Positions 31,165-42,185 are shown, counted from the stretch's first letter. The stretch is 64,000 nucleotides of DNA from Macrotis lagotis (GCF_037893015.1 NC_133665.1:21985207-22049206); one strand, 5' to 3'. Translations and numbers: made by a program. The notes: a model not told the origin generated them from the sequence alone.

Positions 31165-31526
31165 ATTATACAATGTAGTAATAAATAAGGTAACAGATAG
31201 ATTGAGGTCATCATGGTCTGAGTAGGGATAAAAAAATCAATTAACTATATGATTATTAATTAAACTTTTAGTCACATGATTAAACTTGTAACCACATGAA
31301 TTATATGATTGATGATGAAAATTGTAAACTTTTGTAATCAAGGAAATGATCTTAGCTTGCTTGCTTGAAGCATACATTATTCTGAGATTATAAAAATAAA
31401 TCCAAGCAGCTGACAGTCAGTCAACCTGCTCCTGCCTTTCCCCTGTGTTGACTCAACTTATTTCGCTGACTCTATCCCTCCTGTCAGGTTTCAAAGACCC
31501 CGCAGAGGCTGGACCCCCACAGACAA
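31165..31526 (+). other. Possible solo LTR fossil
   Basis: An AT-rich block is followed by 'ttataaaaataaatcc' (AATAAA-type signal) and about 130 bp of pyrimidine-rich sequence ending 'ggctggacccccaca', resembling the U3-R-U5 order of a retroviral LTR. The family is unknown, no internal region is seen and the ends are uncertain. Weak call. Confidence 0.3.
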
Positions 31527-31640
31527 TGTTGACAACTATTATAAACTGATGAAGAATGAGAGAAGCAGAATCAGAACAATTTTATAATAATACTGTAAAA
31601 AGAAATAAATTTGAAACCCCTAAGAACTATGATCTATAAA
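31527..31640 (+). mobile_element. L1 3' fragment
   Basis: 'aaactgatgaagaatgagag' followed by 'aagcagaatcagaacaattt' is the L1 3' block seen in other copies as 'gatgctgagtgaaatgagc'. Short and diverged. Confidence 0.5.
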
Positions 31641-31812
31641 ATTATCATTATATGATATATGATATAATATATGTAATATTACATATGAATAAATATATAT
31701 ATACATGTAATACATATACTCTGTGGACATATATGCAGGCATATGTTTATACATATATATTCATCTATATTTATATGTATATATATGTAAATATATACAT
31801 GTATATGTTTTT
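31641..31812. repeat. AT-rich low-complexity tract
   Basis: Degenerate TATA/TACATA repeats. The small tyrosine-rich reading frame across it is a composition artefact. Confidence 0.85.
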
Positions 31813-31865
31813 TGGAGGGAGAGTCATTAGGGGAATTTGTTTTGTTTGACTATGCATATTTATTA

Positions 31866-34058
31866 TAAGAAATTTGGAGTGAAGGGTGTGTTCAGGGAAG
31901 ATCAGGACCTCTGGTACGAGGACCAAGCTGAACTCTTTTCAGAGTTGCTCCTCTACTTTTGATGGCTACCTGATCCACCCAACACTCACCTGTGGCTCCA
32001 AGTAGCTATAGCACATGCAATAGCCACACTCCAGTAAACTGTTTTGGCAGAAGGGCTAAACAGCTTAAATGTAACTGATGGGTCTCAAAGGCTTCAGTGA
32101 GTTAAGGAGTTGTCTACCCCAAACGTGAAGATTTCCCCAGGGTAGAATGGATGAAACAATTGTTCCAATGACCATGAAGGTGATGGAAGCAAATGCTGTG
32201 GAATGCTTAGAGTTTGGTCAGATGTTGAAGGTGCCAACAACATCCATTGCATTCTGCACCATTATCTGTCACCTTGACTCTGTCTTGCCACTAAACTGTG
32301 ATGACTAGAAGAGAGAGTGAGGTCAGAGACAGTGCAAATCTGCTTCACTTAAATTCAATTTGTGCATGACTTCTCTCATACCATTCTACCATTTTTACAT
32401 ATATTACACGAAGTCCTATGGCAACAGACAAGTGTTGAAACAGTAGGTGTGGATATACTGGGAGCTATAGTCACAACCTTGAACACAGGTGGTCCAGGCT
32501 ATGAGATCATCTTCTCATTGGAAGAAGCAGTGGGATTCATCAGACCCCAGGTGTCTGAGAAGCCTTTTAAGGATCACACTGTTCACCTCCTGGTGTGAGG
32601 AATGGACTAGAAAAGGTGCTCTAAAAATTGTCTGCTTATCCAACCCTGGTCTGATTACCATAGCAGGTAAGGATCCCACCCTGCAGTCAAAACACAGAAA
32701 AATGTACAAAAAATTATGCAAATATGATTCCACTTATGTACAGTATGAAATCCAGTAGACCTGAAAAACAAGCAGCTCTTGTGAAAGAACTCAGCAGGTA
32801 TCACATCCAAATAATTGAGTGAAACAAGGCTGGCAAATGAAGGCCCACTTAAGAACTGGATTCACATTTTCTGGAGTGACTTTAATGAAGTGGGAGTACC
32901 TGGAGCAGGTTTTAGAGTCCAAACTTAATCTAGTTAAAAAAGTTGCCTACCAGAAGAATTAAATGGCAGACTAATGACAATGTACTTGCCCCGGACCTTT
33001 GATACTGCCACTCATGTGGTTATATGGAAAATTATGTCAAAATTTTGTTAATTGGAGAAGTTCATCATATTGTATATCAATTTTCTGCTTACCTTGGTTC
33101 TGGATCGTGGATGATGCTCTCATGCTTTCCAAGTCACCAAAGAATGAAGCAAGGATGTGTGCTTGCTCCCATACTTTTCAGCAAGATATTTTCAGCAATA
33201 TTGTCGGATGAGGATGGCAAGTTAACACCAAGGAAATACTAGCCAGCTCCATGTCATCCATACATGGATTCATTGGCTACAGCAATATTGTGGATATAAG
33301 TTCACTTACCATGGTCATCTACTTTCCAGGAATGTACACATTGATAATGAGGTTGCAGCATTGCCAGAGCTAACTCAGTCTTTGGGAGACTACAAAGAAA
33401 ATTGTGGGAAAGAAGTGACATTAGACTGCCCACCAAACTGAAGGTCTACAGTCATTGCACTGACCTCATTGTTGAATGCCTGTGAAACCTGGATAGTCTA
33501 CCAGCATCATTCCAGAAAAATGAACTGCTTCCATTTGAATTGTCTAGTGGATAAGGTATCAGACACTGAACTCTTTTCTTGAGCTAATCTGCCAAGCATT
33601 CTAACTCTTCTGCAAAGAGAGCATCTCTGAAGGCTGACCACTTGTTCAAATGCCAAACATACAACTTGCCAAAAAAGACTGTTTTACAGAAAAATCACAC
33701 AGGAAAGCACTCAAATGACAGTCAAAGGAAGTGATATAAGGACACTCTGAAGGTCTCTTTGTAATTGATTGTATGACATGGGAGATTCTAGCAAAGGGCT
33801 ATCCAATTTGGAGTACCCAAATCAAAGAAATCTTGGTCCTCTATGAGCAGAGCAGAATTGAAGTAACTTAAAAAAAAATTTAAATGTGCAACTTTAGGGA
33901 ATCTACCCCAAATATTCACATGAACTATTTTTGCCTGACCTGTGATAGAGCATTCCAAGTTTATATTGATCTGATAGCCAGAGACACACTATAAATTGAC
34001 TATCATCTAGTTGATGTCATTTTGCTCCTCTTAAAGAATGAAGGACAACAAGCAATTA
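31866..34058 (+). mobile_element. RTE-like LINE, copy A, internally deleted
   Basis: Non-LTR element starting 'gggtgtgttcagggaagatc', as does copy B at 51,100. It keeps the 5' region, the beginning of the endonuclease (32,740-32,985), then jumps at about 32,990 into mid reverse transcriptase ('ENYVKILLIGE', 'RMKQGCVLAPILFS', the 'NGVKQGCVLAPTLFS' block, 33,024-33,242). It continues to 'CETWIVYQHHSRKMNCFHLN' (33,480-33,540) and the 3' tail 'gatgtcattttgctcctctt', 'aatgaaggacaacaa'. About 1.5 kb present in copy B is absent. Many stops; dead. RTE or RTE-X placement is by recognition. Confidence 0.75.
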
Positions 34059-34069
34059 CAAGAGTTTAT

Positions 34070-34335
34070 TTTTTCCCAGTGGAATAGGAGTGGTGGTGGT
34101 AGGGAGAAAAAATATGGATTTTTGTCAATTTTTAAAAAAATAGAAGAGAGGATGGGAAGTGCTACAAATATGGAATGTGGCCTGTACTTTCAGATGAGGC
34201 CACTGTTTTGTTAGTTTTACTTCACTGTTCCTTTATTACAAGAGAACTATCAAAAAGTGGGAGTAATCTGTAAATGTTTGCAACTTAAAAACAAAATGCA
34301 TCCACAAAACAAAAATGTAAAAACAGAAGAAAACT
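34070..34335 (+). mobile_element. Old L1 3'UTR fragment
   Basis: 'tttgttagttttacttcact', 'cctttattacaagagaacta' and the A-rich 'acttaaaaacaaaatgcat' resemble old L1 3'UTRs. Confidence 0.5.
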
Positions 34336-34604
34336 AAGGAACAACTCAAGGTCATTCTCCTGGCACTTGTCTTACAATTGGCATATATCCCATGAAGAAT
34401 TAATTAATTGTCTCTTGCTGTCTGCTTTCACCAGTCACAGAAATCTCCTCTTTCTCCAATAATAACCTCATAGAGTGTTTATCTGAACTCACTCAACACT
34501 GTGGTACCTGATTTCATAGGGAAAACTCTTCTGAATCCCCTATTAGTTTGTATTGAATAAACTAGAAAACATTCTATTCTCATAATCTTGTTCCTTTCAA
34601 ATCA
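34336..34604. other. Unassigned stretch
   Basis: Nothing recognised. Confidence 0.3.
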
Positions 34605-34725
34605 AAAGGAAACTAGGTGGTACAGTATATAGAGTGCTTGATATGAAGTGATGAAGCTGCTGTTCTTGTTGTTTTTAGTTGTTTCAGTTATGTTCAACTC
34701 TTCATGACCTTATTTGGGATTTTTT

Positions 34726-35509
34726 AAAAAATTTATTTACTTTTTTATTACATCTAATATTTTCCAATAACATATAATAGAATTTTTAAACAATCATTTT
34801 TTTAAATTTGATTTCTAAATTCTCTCCTCTTCTATTGCTCCCCCTAACTTCTATCCCTTTCTTTTATTTTTTAATTGATATATTTTTCCAACTACATGCT
34901 ATGGTTGTTTTTCATTATTCAGCCATTCATGCAGATTTATAAGCTACATGCTTTTCTTCCACCTCCCTTTCCTCTCCTCTCCCACTGGTGGTAAAAGTTG
35001 TACATGTACATTTATGTTCAATACATTTACATATTAGTCATTTTGAGCAAGAGGAATTAGGCCTAAGGGAAAAGAAAGAAAACCATGATATAGGAAGGAA
35101 AACATGAGAAAAGTTTTAGAAAAGTGAACATAGTATAGATTTAGAATTTGTGGGATTTTTTCCCTCTGAATGTAGATGACATTTTCCAGGGTTGTCCTTG
35201 ATCTATGAACTACTGGGAGAAGCCGCATCCTTCACAGATGATCAACTTACTCTCAGTGTTGTTGTTAATGTGCATAATGTTCTCTTGGTTCTGGTCCCTT
35301 CTCTCAGCATCAGTTCATGTAATTCTTTCCATACTTCTCTGAAGTCTAACCTTGCATGATTTCTTTCAGAACAATAATATTCTACATAACATTCATATAC
35401 CATAATTTGTTCAGCCATTCCCCAATTCATGTATATCCCCTCAATTTCCATGCCCTTTGCCACTAAAAAAAGCTGCTACAAATATTTTTGAACATGTGGG
35501 ACTTTCCCC
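34726..35509 (-). mobile_element. L1 3' end, antisense, inside SINE
   Basis: Antisense L1 3'UTR and ORF2 end: T-rich start, 'gtccttgatctatgaactac', 'ttgttgttaatgtgcataat', 'ctctcagcatcagttcatgt' and 'tcagccattccccaattcat'. It is bordered by 'atttgggattttt' (about 34,712) and 'atttgggtttttc' (about 35,511), a probable 13-bp TSD with one change. Confidence 0.8.
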
Positions 35510-35658
35510 CATTTGGGTTTTTCTTAGCAAAAGATAGTTAAATGCATTGCCTTTTTCTTTTTCAGCTCATTTGACAGATGAGGAAACTAAGGCAAATAGG
35601 ATTAAGTGACTTGCCCAGGGTCACTCAGTAAGTTTCTAAGTTCACATTTGAAAGATGA

Positions 35659-36198
35659 GATGATCAACCTTGATGGAAGCAACTCCTCTCAGCAGTACAG
35701 TGAGCTAGGACAGCCATTTTTGACCAGCTATGGACAATGCTATCCCAATCTAGAGGAAGAAAAACAAAACAAAACAAAACAACCCTTCAGAATCTGATGA
35801 ACACTTTATAAAAAAATTATTTCTTATGCATCTCTTTCCCTTAATCCTAATTCCCCATACCAAAAATGACTAATCTGTAAACACATTTATCAAAAATATT
35901 GTATGTACACTGCTAACCTGTTTGCTGCTGAGGGGAGGGGAGTGGGAAGGGAGGGTGGAAGGAAATTTTGTAACTTAAAAATATACATGTGCATATGGAT
36001 AAAAAATAAATAATAAAAAAGGTATTTTTTTAGTTAGGTTTTTTTTTTGCAAGGCAGTAGGGTTAAGTGGCTTGCCCAAGGTCACACAGCTAGGTAATTA
36101 CTAAGGCCAGATTTGAACTCAGGTACTCCTGACTCCAGGGCCAGTGCTCTATCCACTGTGCCACCTAGATGCCCCCAAAAAGTTTTTCAAAAATAAAA
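35659..36198 (+). mobile_element. L1 3' end, sense, inside the same SINE
   Basis: 'gatcaaccttgatggaagca', 'ctctcagcagtacagtgagc', 'ggagggtggaaggaaatttt' and the A-rich tail match the L1 at 713-1,680. Target repeats are 'atttgaaagatga' (35,646-35,658) and 'atttgaacaatga' (36,199-36,211). A WSINE landed in its tail. Confidence 0.82.
36029..36176 (-). mobile_element. WSINE1-like SINE, antisense, innermost
   Basis: 'ttttgcaaggcagtagggtt', 'cttgcccaaggtcacacagc', 'ccagggccagtgctctatcc' and 'cacctagatgccccc'. It sits in the A-rich tail of the L1. 'aaaaaggtattttt' and 'aaaaagtttttc' at its borders are a plausible TSD. Confidence 0.85.
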
Positions 36199-36465
36199 AT
36201 TTGAACAATGAATCTTCTTATCTTCAAGCTTGGCACTCTATACATTACACCACCTAGATGCTTAGAATGAGAAAGATCCAACTTAAATTTGGCCTCAGGC
36301 AATTCCTAGTTGTGTGATCCTGAACAAAACACTTCACTTTTGTTTGCCCCAATTTACTAGCATCTATATCCCAGAGTTAGCCTGAGATCAAATGAGATAA
36401 CATTCATATAATGTTTAGTACAATGTCTGGCTCATAGCAGATTCTGTATAAATGCTAATTATTAT

Positions 36466-36884
36466 TAATGTTACTGTGCTCAAGGATTCCCAAAGAATAA
36501 AGTGAAAAGTAGATGTAGCAAGATAACACCTTGCTCCTCCCCCAACAGCAGCCTGGAACCAAAAAAGGAAGGAACCATCTCAAAGAGTAATTTTCTTTTG
36601 CAAATAGGGAAAGCCATTTTTGCAGCTGTTCTATCACCCCATATATAAATTTGGAGGCCCATGGAATCCCACTTCTATCTCTATCCAAGTGTAAAAGTTA
36701 TTCTTTGATCAATCTCCTTTGCACATGTAAATTTTGTTCTTGGGTTTCTTTTTCTCCTCTTTAGTGTAAAAAAATTTTTATTTAATCACTCATTTGAAGT
36801 GGTATTTGTCATCAAATGAAGGAACTGAAATGAACTCACTCAACATGCTAGTCAATTCTATATCAGCAATGGGAGAGATCTTCC
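36466..36884. other. Unassigned stretch
   Basis: Nothing recognised. A 77-codon antisense frame (36,455-36,688) has no motif. Confidence 0.3.
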
Positions 36885-37680
36885 CTGAAGCTTATCTTTG
36901 AGCAGAGTGGCAAAACAAGATCATAGATGGGCAATGTAACATCTATACCTATTATATCCTAGCTGATCTAAAGTGTAGCCATAAAGAGGAGAGCTGTTCT
37001 TTGTAAGCAAAAAAAGCTGAAAGTCAGGGTCTGGTTGAAGTGGAGAGGAAAAACTAGTCAATTTTAGAATTCCTAAAACTCAGGGAGCCCTCATTCTCAT
37101 TGATGCAGTGGAAAGCCCTTATTTACCCACCTGTGAAGACAATTGAATTAAGAAAAGAGATTTAGCAGGCTGGCAATGACAGAGGATATAGTAACTAGAG
37201 AGAAGGAACAAAATCAGAAAGAGGGGAACATAAGCAAATGGTGCTGGGGCATCTTTATGTGTTTTCTGGGTAGATTGGAAAACTTGTATCTATCATGACT
37301 ACATCTACATCTGGTAGAGTAAGGAGGATCCTAAGTTAAACAGAAGTATCTACTCTCTGTGAGGCTATATGTAAAGGGTTCTATAAATGCAAATTATTGT
37401 TTTGGATGTGACTTGAGAAAACTTTCAACAATAAGCACTAGACAGATCTGACTTTTGTTCAACTCTTGCTTATTCCCTGAATTTAGTCAGTTTTGGAGAA
37501 TGCTTCTTCCCCTTAGGCTGTTTCAGCATTTTTGCTTACAAAGAACAGCTCTCCTCTTTATGGCTACACTTTATGCTAGTTTGTCATAGGTATATCATAT
37601 GATATGATAGCTACAGATGTCATGTCACCCATCCATGGTCTTGTCTTGTCACTCAACTCAAAGACATGATTCAGTAAAGG
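36885..37680. repeat. Inverted repeat, 45-bp perfect core, 515-bp loop
   Basis: Bases 36,969-37,013 ('taaagtgtagccataaagag' ... 'tttgtaagcaaaaa') are the exact reverse complement of 37,529-37,573. Outside the core the arms match imperfectly for another 80-90 bp: left 'acaagatcatagatgggcaa' against 'acaagaccatggatgggtga' read on the minus strand at about 37,630. The loop holds no recognised gene. Beyond the right arm a direct echo of the left inner flank occurs ('gtcagggtctggttga' at 37,023, 'gtcaggggctggttga' at 37,747). Two or three copies of one unnamed repeat in opposing orientation would explain it. Confidence 0.85.
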
Positions 37681-37904
37681 TACGGCATCAAGCTAACTTG
37701 ATAACCAAGGGAAGGAAAGTCCAAGCTCTATACATGAAACCAAGGAGTCAGGGGCTGGTTGAGAAGGAGAGGTAATCAAAAAAAAAAAACAGACAGAAAT
37801 GAGATTTGATTTTGCAGACCATGCAGACCCCTGAAACTGATATGAAAGGGGAACTGATTACTGGAATTGAGGTTTACAACCAGGAAGATTGTATTGATCC
37901 AGTT
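37681..37904. other. Unassigned stretch
   Basis: It contains the partial direct echo described for the inverted repeat. Otherwise nothing recognised. Confidence 0.3.
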
Positions 37905-38036
37905 GAATTCAATTCAGTAAACATTTAGTACATGCAAGATATTGTACTAGGTCAAATGAAAACAAAATTACCAAACATTGCTCTCCCCCAACCTCAAACC
38001 AGTCCCTGACCACAAGGAGCTCATATTTAATATTCT
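37905..38036 (-). mobile_element. L2 3' fragment, antisense
   Basis: 'tcagtaaacatttagtacat', 'gatattgtactaggtcaaat' and 'ccacaaggagctcatattta' are antisense L2. Confidence 0.55.
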
Positions 38037-38344
38037 ACATTGAAGTAGGAATTTGAGAAACAAGGGATATCACGAAATTGATTGCCTGACAGTCTCAGTT
38101 CCATAATTTCAGGCCTTTGGTTATAGCTGTTTGAACTCCTTGTTCTCATATTCCTATGTAACCATTTCATACATGAGCCCATTCAATTATTGATTTTTGT
38201 ACTGGCATATTGGAGAAGGGTGAAGACTACCTATGGACTTTGCTATCATGCATCAGCTGCTTTCTCCCCCTCCCTCTTCTGCACCCTTATCCCAAGAGTA
38301 AATTCTTCTCAGAATTTCCATTTTGAGGAAGAGCATGAATTCTT

Positions 38345-38475
38345 CTCCCTCACTTCACTTTCCAGCTCTTTTATAGATTGTCTTCCCTCATTTGGAATGT
38401 AAGCTTCTTAAGGTCAGGAAGTGACTTTCTTTTTGTTTCTGTTTGTATTCTCACATCTTGTGACAGCCCTCTGGC
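38345..38475 (+). mobile_element. L2 3' fragment
   Basis: 'tcatttggaatgtaagcttc', 'ttaaggtcaggaagtgactt' and 'tgtttgtattctcacatctt' follow the sense L2 3' end. Confidence 0.5.
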
Positions 38476-39593
38476 AAAAGTGAACTTCTCCCTGGAGGAC
38501 AGAGGTTACCCTTTTGATTCTTCTGAGACTGGATTTAGAGTGTCCAAGTCCCCATGATTATCAAAAAGGAAAGTTCCTGTGCGGGGATCAGGTTTCTGTC
38601 ACAGGAAAGAGCATCCAGAGATGTGAATGGAAACCATGAGTTCAATTGCCTTGAATAATGTCATAACAATGAGGCCAGTTCAGTTTTCAAATTTTATTGA
38701 CAAGTTTAATTAGAGAAACATGGAAGAGGAGGAAGAAGGGAAGAAGGGTAGAAAGGGGCTCAATATACAAGTCAATCATATACATATTAACATAGAATAA
38801 AACTCTGGTGCTTTGGGAAGCACAGAAGCATGGATCCATTTAGGTGGAAAAGCTTGTCCATATAGAAGCAGGATGCTTCCAAGGAGAGGAGATGTACTCC
38901 CAGGGAAGGAAGAAATGTTCCACACTACCCTTCTTAAACCTTGACCTTGGTGCCTGCCTGGAGTTGACCAATTTGCATGTTGAGGTTTAGGATACAGAGG
39001 GGATTTTTGAGGTACACAGGTATTAGGATAAATGACAAATTGATAATTAGCAAGATATAATTTTTTGATATACAGCTGTTTTAACTTTAAAATGTTCCTG
39101 TCGGGTTTTTTTTTCATTGTCTAATCTTATAGCATCAATGAACTACAACCTCTCAAGGTGAGGCTGACATGTGATCTCAAGACCACTAGATATTTTCTTA
39201 CAACATCAGAGTATCTGTCACATTGTAAATGCTTAATAAATGCTTGTGGATTTGGCTTGGTGATCTTAATTTGCCCCATGTATTACAGGATCTGTGTAGC
39301 TGTCAGTGAGAGAATCTGATAAGGCAGATTTCTGTTTCAGAGCTGTATTAGAAATTAAAAATCACCATTCTTCTATAGATCTTTAGTTTGACCTGGAATT
39401 CAAGTCTATTTTGGTGCCACATTCTGTCAGTTTCCTAAAGATACTCTTTAGTTTTCTCTAATTCAATTCTCTAGGTCTCCAACCAGTAGATCAGGATTTA
39501 TTGTAATAGATTTCAAAGGTAGTTGCCATGGTAGACTAGGATTTACCGGGTATATCTCCAAATTGGTTGCTATGGCCATGTCCTGCTCTCTAT

Positions 39594-39595
<2 letters not shown>
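38476..39595. other. Unassigned, mostly unique-looking sequence
   Basis: No gene recognised. A 113-codon antisense frame (38,776-39,117) shows no motif. A short L2/MIR-like end may lie near 39,210-39,250 ('atgcttaataaatgcttgtg'). Confidence 0.35.
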
Positions 39596-39632
<37 letters not shown>

Positions 39633-39658
39633 ATGTGTATGTGTGTGTGTGTGTGTGT
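39596..39658. repeat. (TC)n/(TG)n microsatellite
   Basis: A perfect TC run passes into a TG run. Confidence 0.95.
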
Positions 39659-39859
39659 GGTTTACTTAAATTTCTAACAGAAAAGAGTATATCTTCTGAG
39701 GGAAGCCTTTAATAGCATTGCCACATCTCCTACTGTTGGTGTGCTTCATTGTAAGCATTCCAACCCCTATACCCCCAGTCTTTAGCCATCTCCCCTTCTT
39801 CTCTTTAGAAAATCTTAGGAAATTAACTTTCTTTTCTTTACAGAAATGCTGGAAACCCA
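39659..39859. other. Unassigned stretch
   Basis: Nothing recognised between the microsatellite and the next MIR-type SINE. Confidence 0.3.
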
Positions 39860-40062
39860 TACTCTGTCTATTGCTACATCATTGGTAGAGAGAGCTACAT
39901 AGTAGAAAGAGTCATGAATTTGAATTCAGATTATGGTGATGCTATCATGAACTATGACTTTGGGGAAGCTATTTAACCTTTCTGAGCTAGTGGGGGTCAT
40001 AATATCTGTACTAGCTATCTCATAGGGTTCTTATGAAAATTATAGAATCTCAAAAGTTGGAA
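39860..40062 (+). mobile_element. MIR-type SINE
   Basis: 'acatagtagaaagagtcatg', 'atgactttggggaagctatt', 'taacctttctgagctagtgg' and 'ctcatagggttcttatgaaa'. Confidence 0.6.
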
Positions 40063-40074
40063 GGGATCTAAGGA

Positions 40075-40245
40075 GTCTATAGGATCATAGATCTAGAATT
40101 AAAAGGGACCTCACAAGTTATTTATTTTTACAGATGAAACTAAGGCTAAAGGAGATTAAATGACTTGGGCAAGGACACACAAGTGAGAGGCCAGATTTGA
40201 AAAACTCTAGAATCAGATCACTTTTCATATGCTGTTCTCTCCATT
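40075..40245 (-). mobile_element. MIR-type SINE, antisense
   Basis: 'aggatcatagatctagaatt', 'taaaagggacctcacaagtt', 'agatgaaactaaggctaaag' and 'gacttgggcaaggacacaca'. Confidence 0.65.
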
Positions 40246-40359
40246 CAACTTATCCTTATACAGGAATCCTTTTCTACAATATATCTGACTGCTGGTCATT
40301 CAGTCTCAAATGAGATTTCTATATAAATTTATTTGTGAAATATGTAATACTATATAGAA

Positions 40360-42185
40360 TAATATAATTTCAGAGTTGGAAGGGACTTCTGACATTACCT
40401 GATCTGACCTCTACATTGTATGTGATAAATAGTCATCCAACTTCTGATTGCAGATTTCTAGTGAAGGGGAATTCAATGCATCTAAAGGAAGTCAAATCCA
40501 CTTTAAGATATTAGCAAACATTTCCTCATGCTAAGCCCAAAGTTGTCTCTGCAATTTCTACTATTTACTCCTCTTTTCTCTTCTCAAGGGTCAAACCAAA
40601 AAAGTCTTCAAATAGAATATTTCTGCTGTCTTCTCTTCATCAGGCACAATAGCCCCATATCTTCCAATCAGTCGTCTTATGGCATGAACTTGAGGCTCTT
40701 CACCATTTTGATTGCCCTCCTCTGGATAGGATCTAGTTTATCTTTCTTAAGTTTTTCTTAAAATATAGCATCCAAAAACTCAGTAGTCCAAATGTAGTCT
40801 CTCTAGGGCAGAATCCAGAACGATTATCACCTCCTTAATTCTAGACATTATACCTCTCTTAATGAAGCCTAAAATTCCCTTAGCTTTCCTAGTTGTCATA
40901 TCATCCTGTTAATTACTTTGTGTTGGCAATTCACTTATTTTTACCCTAGATAAAAATCTACCTCACTACCTATCTTCTCATGAAATTGCTTTTTTTTGTC
41001 CCTAAGGGTAAGAATCTATATTCATCCCTATTAGATTTCATCTTAATTGATTCAGTTTAATATTCTAGCCTATCTATTATTTTGGATACTTGTTTTGTCA
41101 TTCTGCATTACTACTTGACCTTACCAGGTTTGTGTCATCTGTACATTTGAAAAAATGGCTTTATCCAAATCATTGAGGGGAAACCCACCCCCCATCATAG
41201 AGCCAAGTGAAGATCCCTGGTATATTTGTATTCTACTAGGTAGTTGCTTCCAAATTGACATGAAACCATTGATGATTACTCTTTGGTCCCAACCATTTAA
41301 CAAGTTTCAAATCTACCTAATTAAATGTATCTCTTCAGATATCTTCTTCAAAAGAATAATATAAGATTCTTCATCAAATGCTTTTAAAAAAGTAAATTTT
41401 ATCTACAAAATACCTCTGATCCAGGAATTCTATTAAAAAAGAAATACCTAGATTAGAATACCCTATTCTTGTTGAATCCATGCAGGCTTTTTTTGTTTAC
41501 TACTTCCATTTCTATATGTTCATTAATTAGCCTTTTAATATGTTCCAAAATTTCTTCTGGGTGGAACAGTGGATAGAGCAATGGCCTTGGAGTCAGGAGG
41601 ATGGGAGTTTAAATCTGAACTCAGAGAACTGACACTTATTAGCGGTGTGACCTTGGGCAAGTCACTTGACTTTGATTATCTTGAATCCAGGGCATCTCCA
41701 GTCATTCTAATTCATATCTGGTCACTTGACCCAGATGGTTCTAAAGGACAAAGTGAGGCTGGTACAGTATCCCCCTCACTCAAATCCAGTTCATGTGCTT
41801 TTTCATGGTATTACCTCCCTGATGTCATGGTCTTCAAGAAGAAGGACAAACAACAACATCATCCAGAATTTTACCAGGAATTGATGTTAAGTTCATTGGA
41901 CATTTATTGAAAAAAGTCACCATATTTACTCTTCTCTAGGCTTCTCTTCTCTACAATCTTAAAGAGAAAACCAACAGAGACTCATTGATGCCAGTTCTTT
42001 CATCATCAAAGGAATTAATTCATCTAGGCCTAGTGATATGAGCTCATAAGTTGTTCTTATCTCTTTGTTTTATTCTTTTCAGTCTAAAAATCATTCCATT
42101 TGACTGGTCAAACAAAAGAAAAATCAGTAGGGCAGCTCAACAGTAACTTCATCATTGGTTATCATCATCCCAACTATTCAGGGAT
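40360..42185 (-). mobile_element. CR1-clade LINE, antisense, reverse transcriptase remnant
   Basis: Read on the minus strand this is a CR1 ORF2 reverse transcriptase. The frame at 41,121-41,303 keeps 'QRVIINGFMSIWKQLPS', then 'YQGSSLGSMMGG' (the PQGSVLGP motif), 'LNDLDKAI' (INDLD) and 'MTQTW' where FADDTK is expected, so the catalytic Asp pair is gone. Downstream (40,360-40,800 on this strand) lies the C-terminal part equivalent to the fragment at 22,955. Upstream, 41,862-42,185 resembles the N-terminal RT part. A sense SINE at 41,554-41,861 splits it. Ancient and dead. Confidence 0.8.
41554..41861 (+). mobile_element. SINE with RTE-type tail
   Basis: 'gtggaacagtggatagagca', 'gtgaccttgggcaagtcact', 'cttgacccagatggttctaa', then 'ctgatgtcatggtcttcaag', 'aagaaggacaaacaacaaca'. 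Target repeats are 'tccaaaattt' (41,544-41,553) and 'tccagaattt' (41,862-41,871). Same family as 10,431-10,712. Confidence 0.85.

Larger units (their letters stand above)
34660..36249 (-). mobile_element. BovB-tailed SINE, antisense, split twice
   Basis: Three pieces share one orientation: 34,660-34,725 ('gttgtttcagttatgttcaa', 'catgaccttatttggga'), 35,510-35,658 ('ggtttttcttagcaaaagat', 'gatgaggaaactaaggcaaa') and 36,199-36,249 ('atgaatcttcttatcttcaa', 'acattacaccacctag'). They reassemble into one SINE interrupted by two L1 fragments. Confidence 0.75.
34605..36465 (+). mobile_element. Old MIR-type SINE, outermost shell of a nest
   Basis: The left piece (34,605-34,658) 'aactaggtggtacagtatat' and the right piece (36,250-36,465) 'tttggcctcaggcaattcct', 'gtctggctcatagcagattc' are two ends of one sense SINE. 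Everything between is later insertion. Confidence 0.6.

Noticed and set aside
38650-39120. Possible antisense host 3'UTR ('tttattgacaag')
   Set aside because: No exon, splice context or coding homology is visible, so a host transcript cannot be supported.
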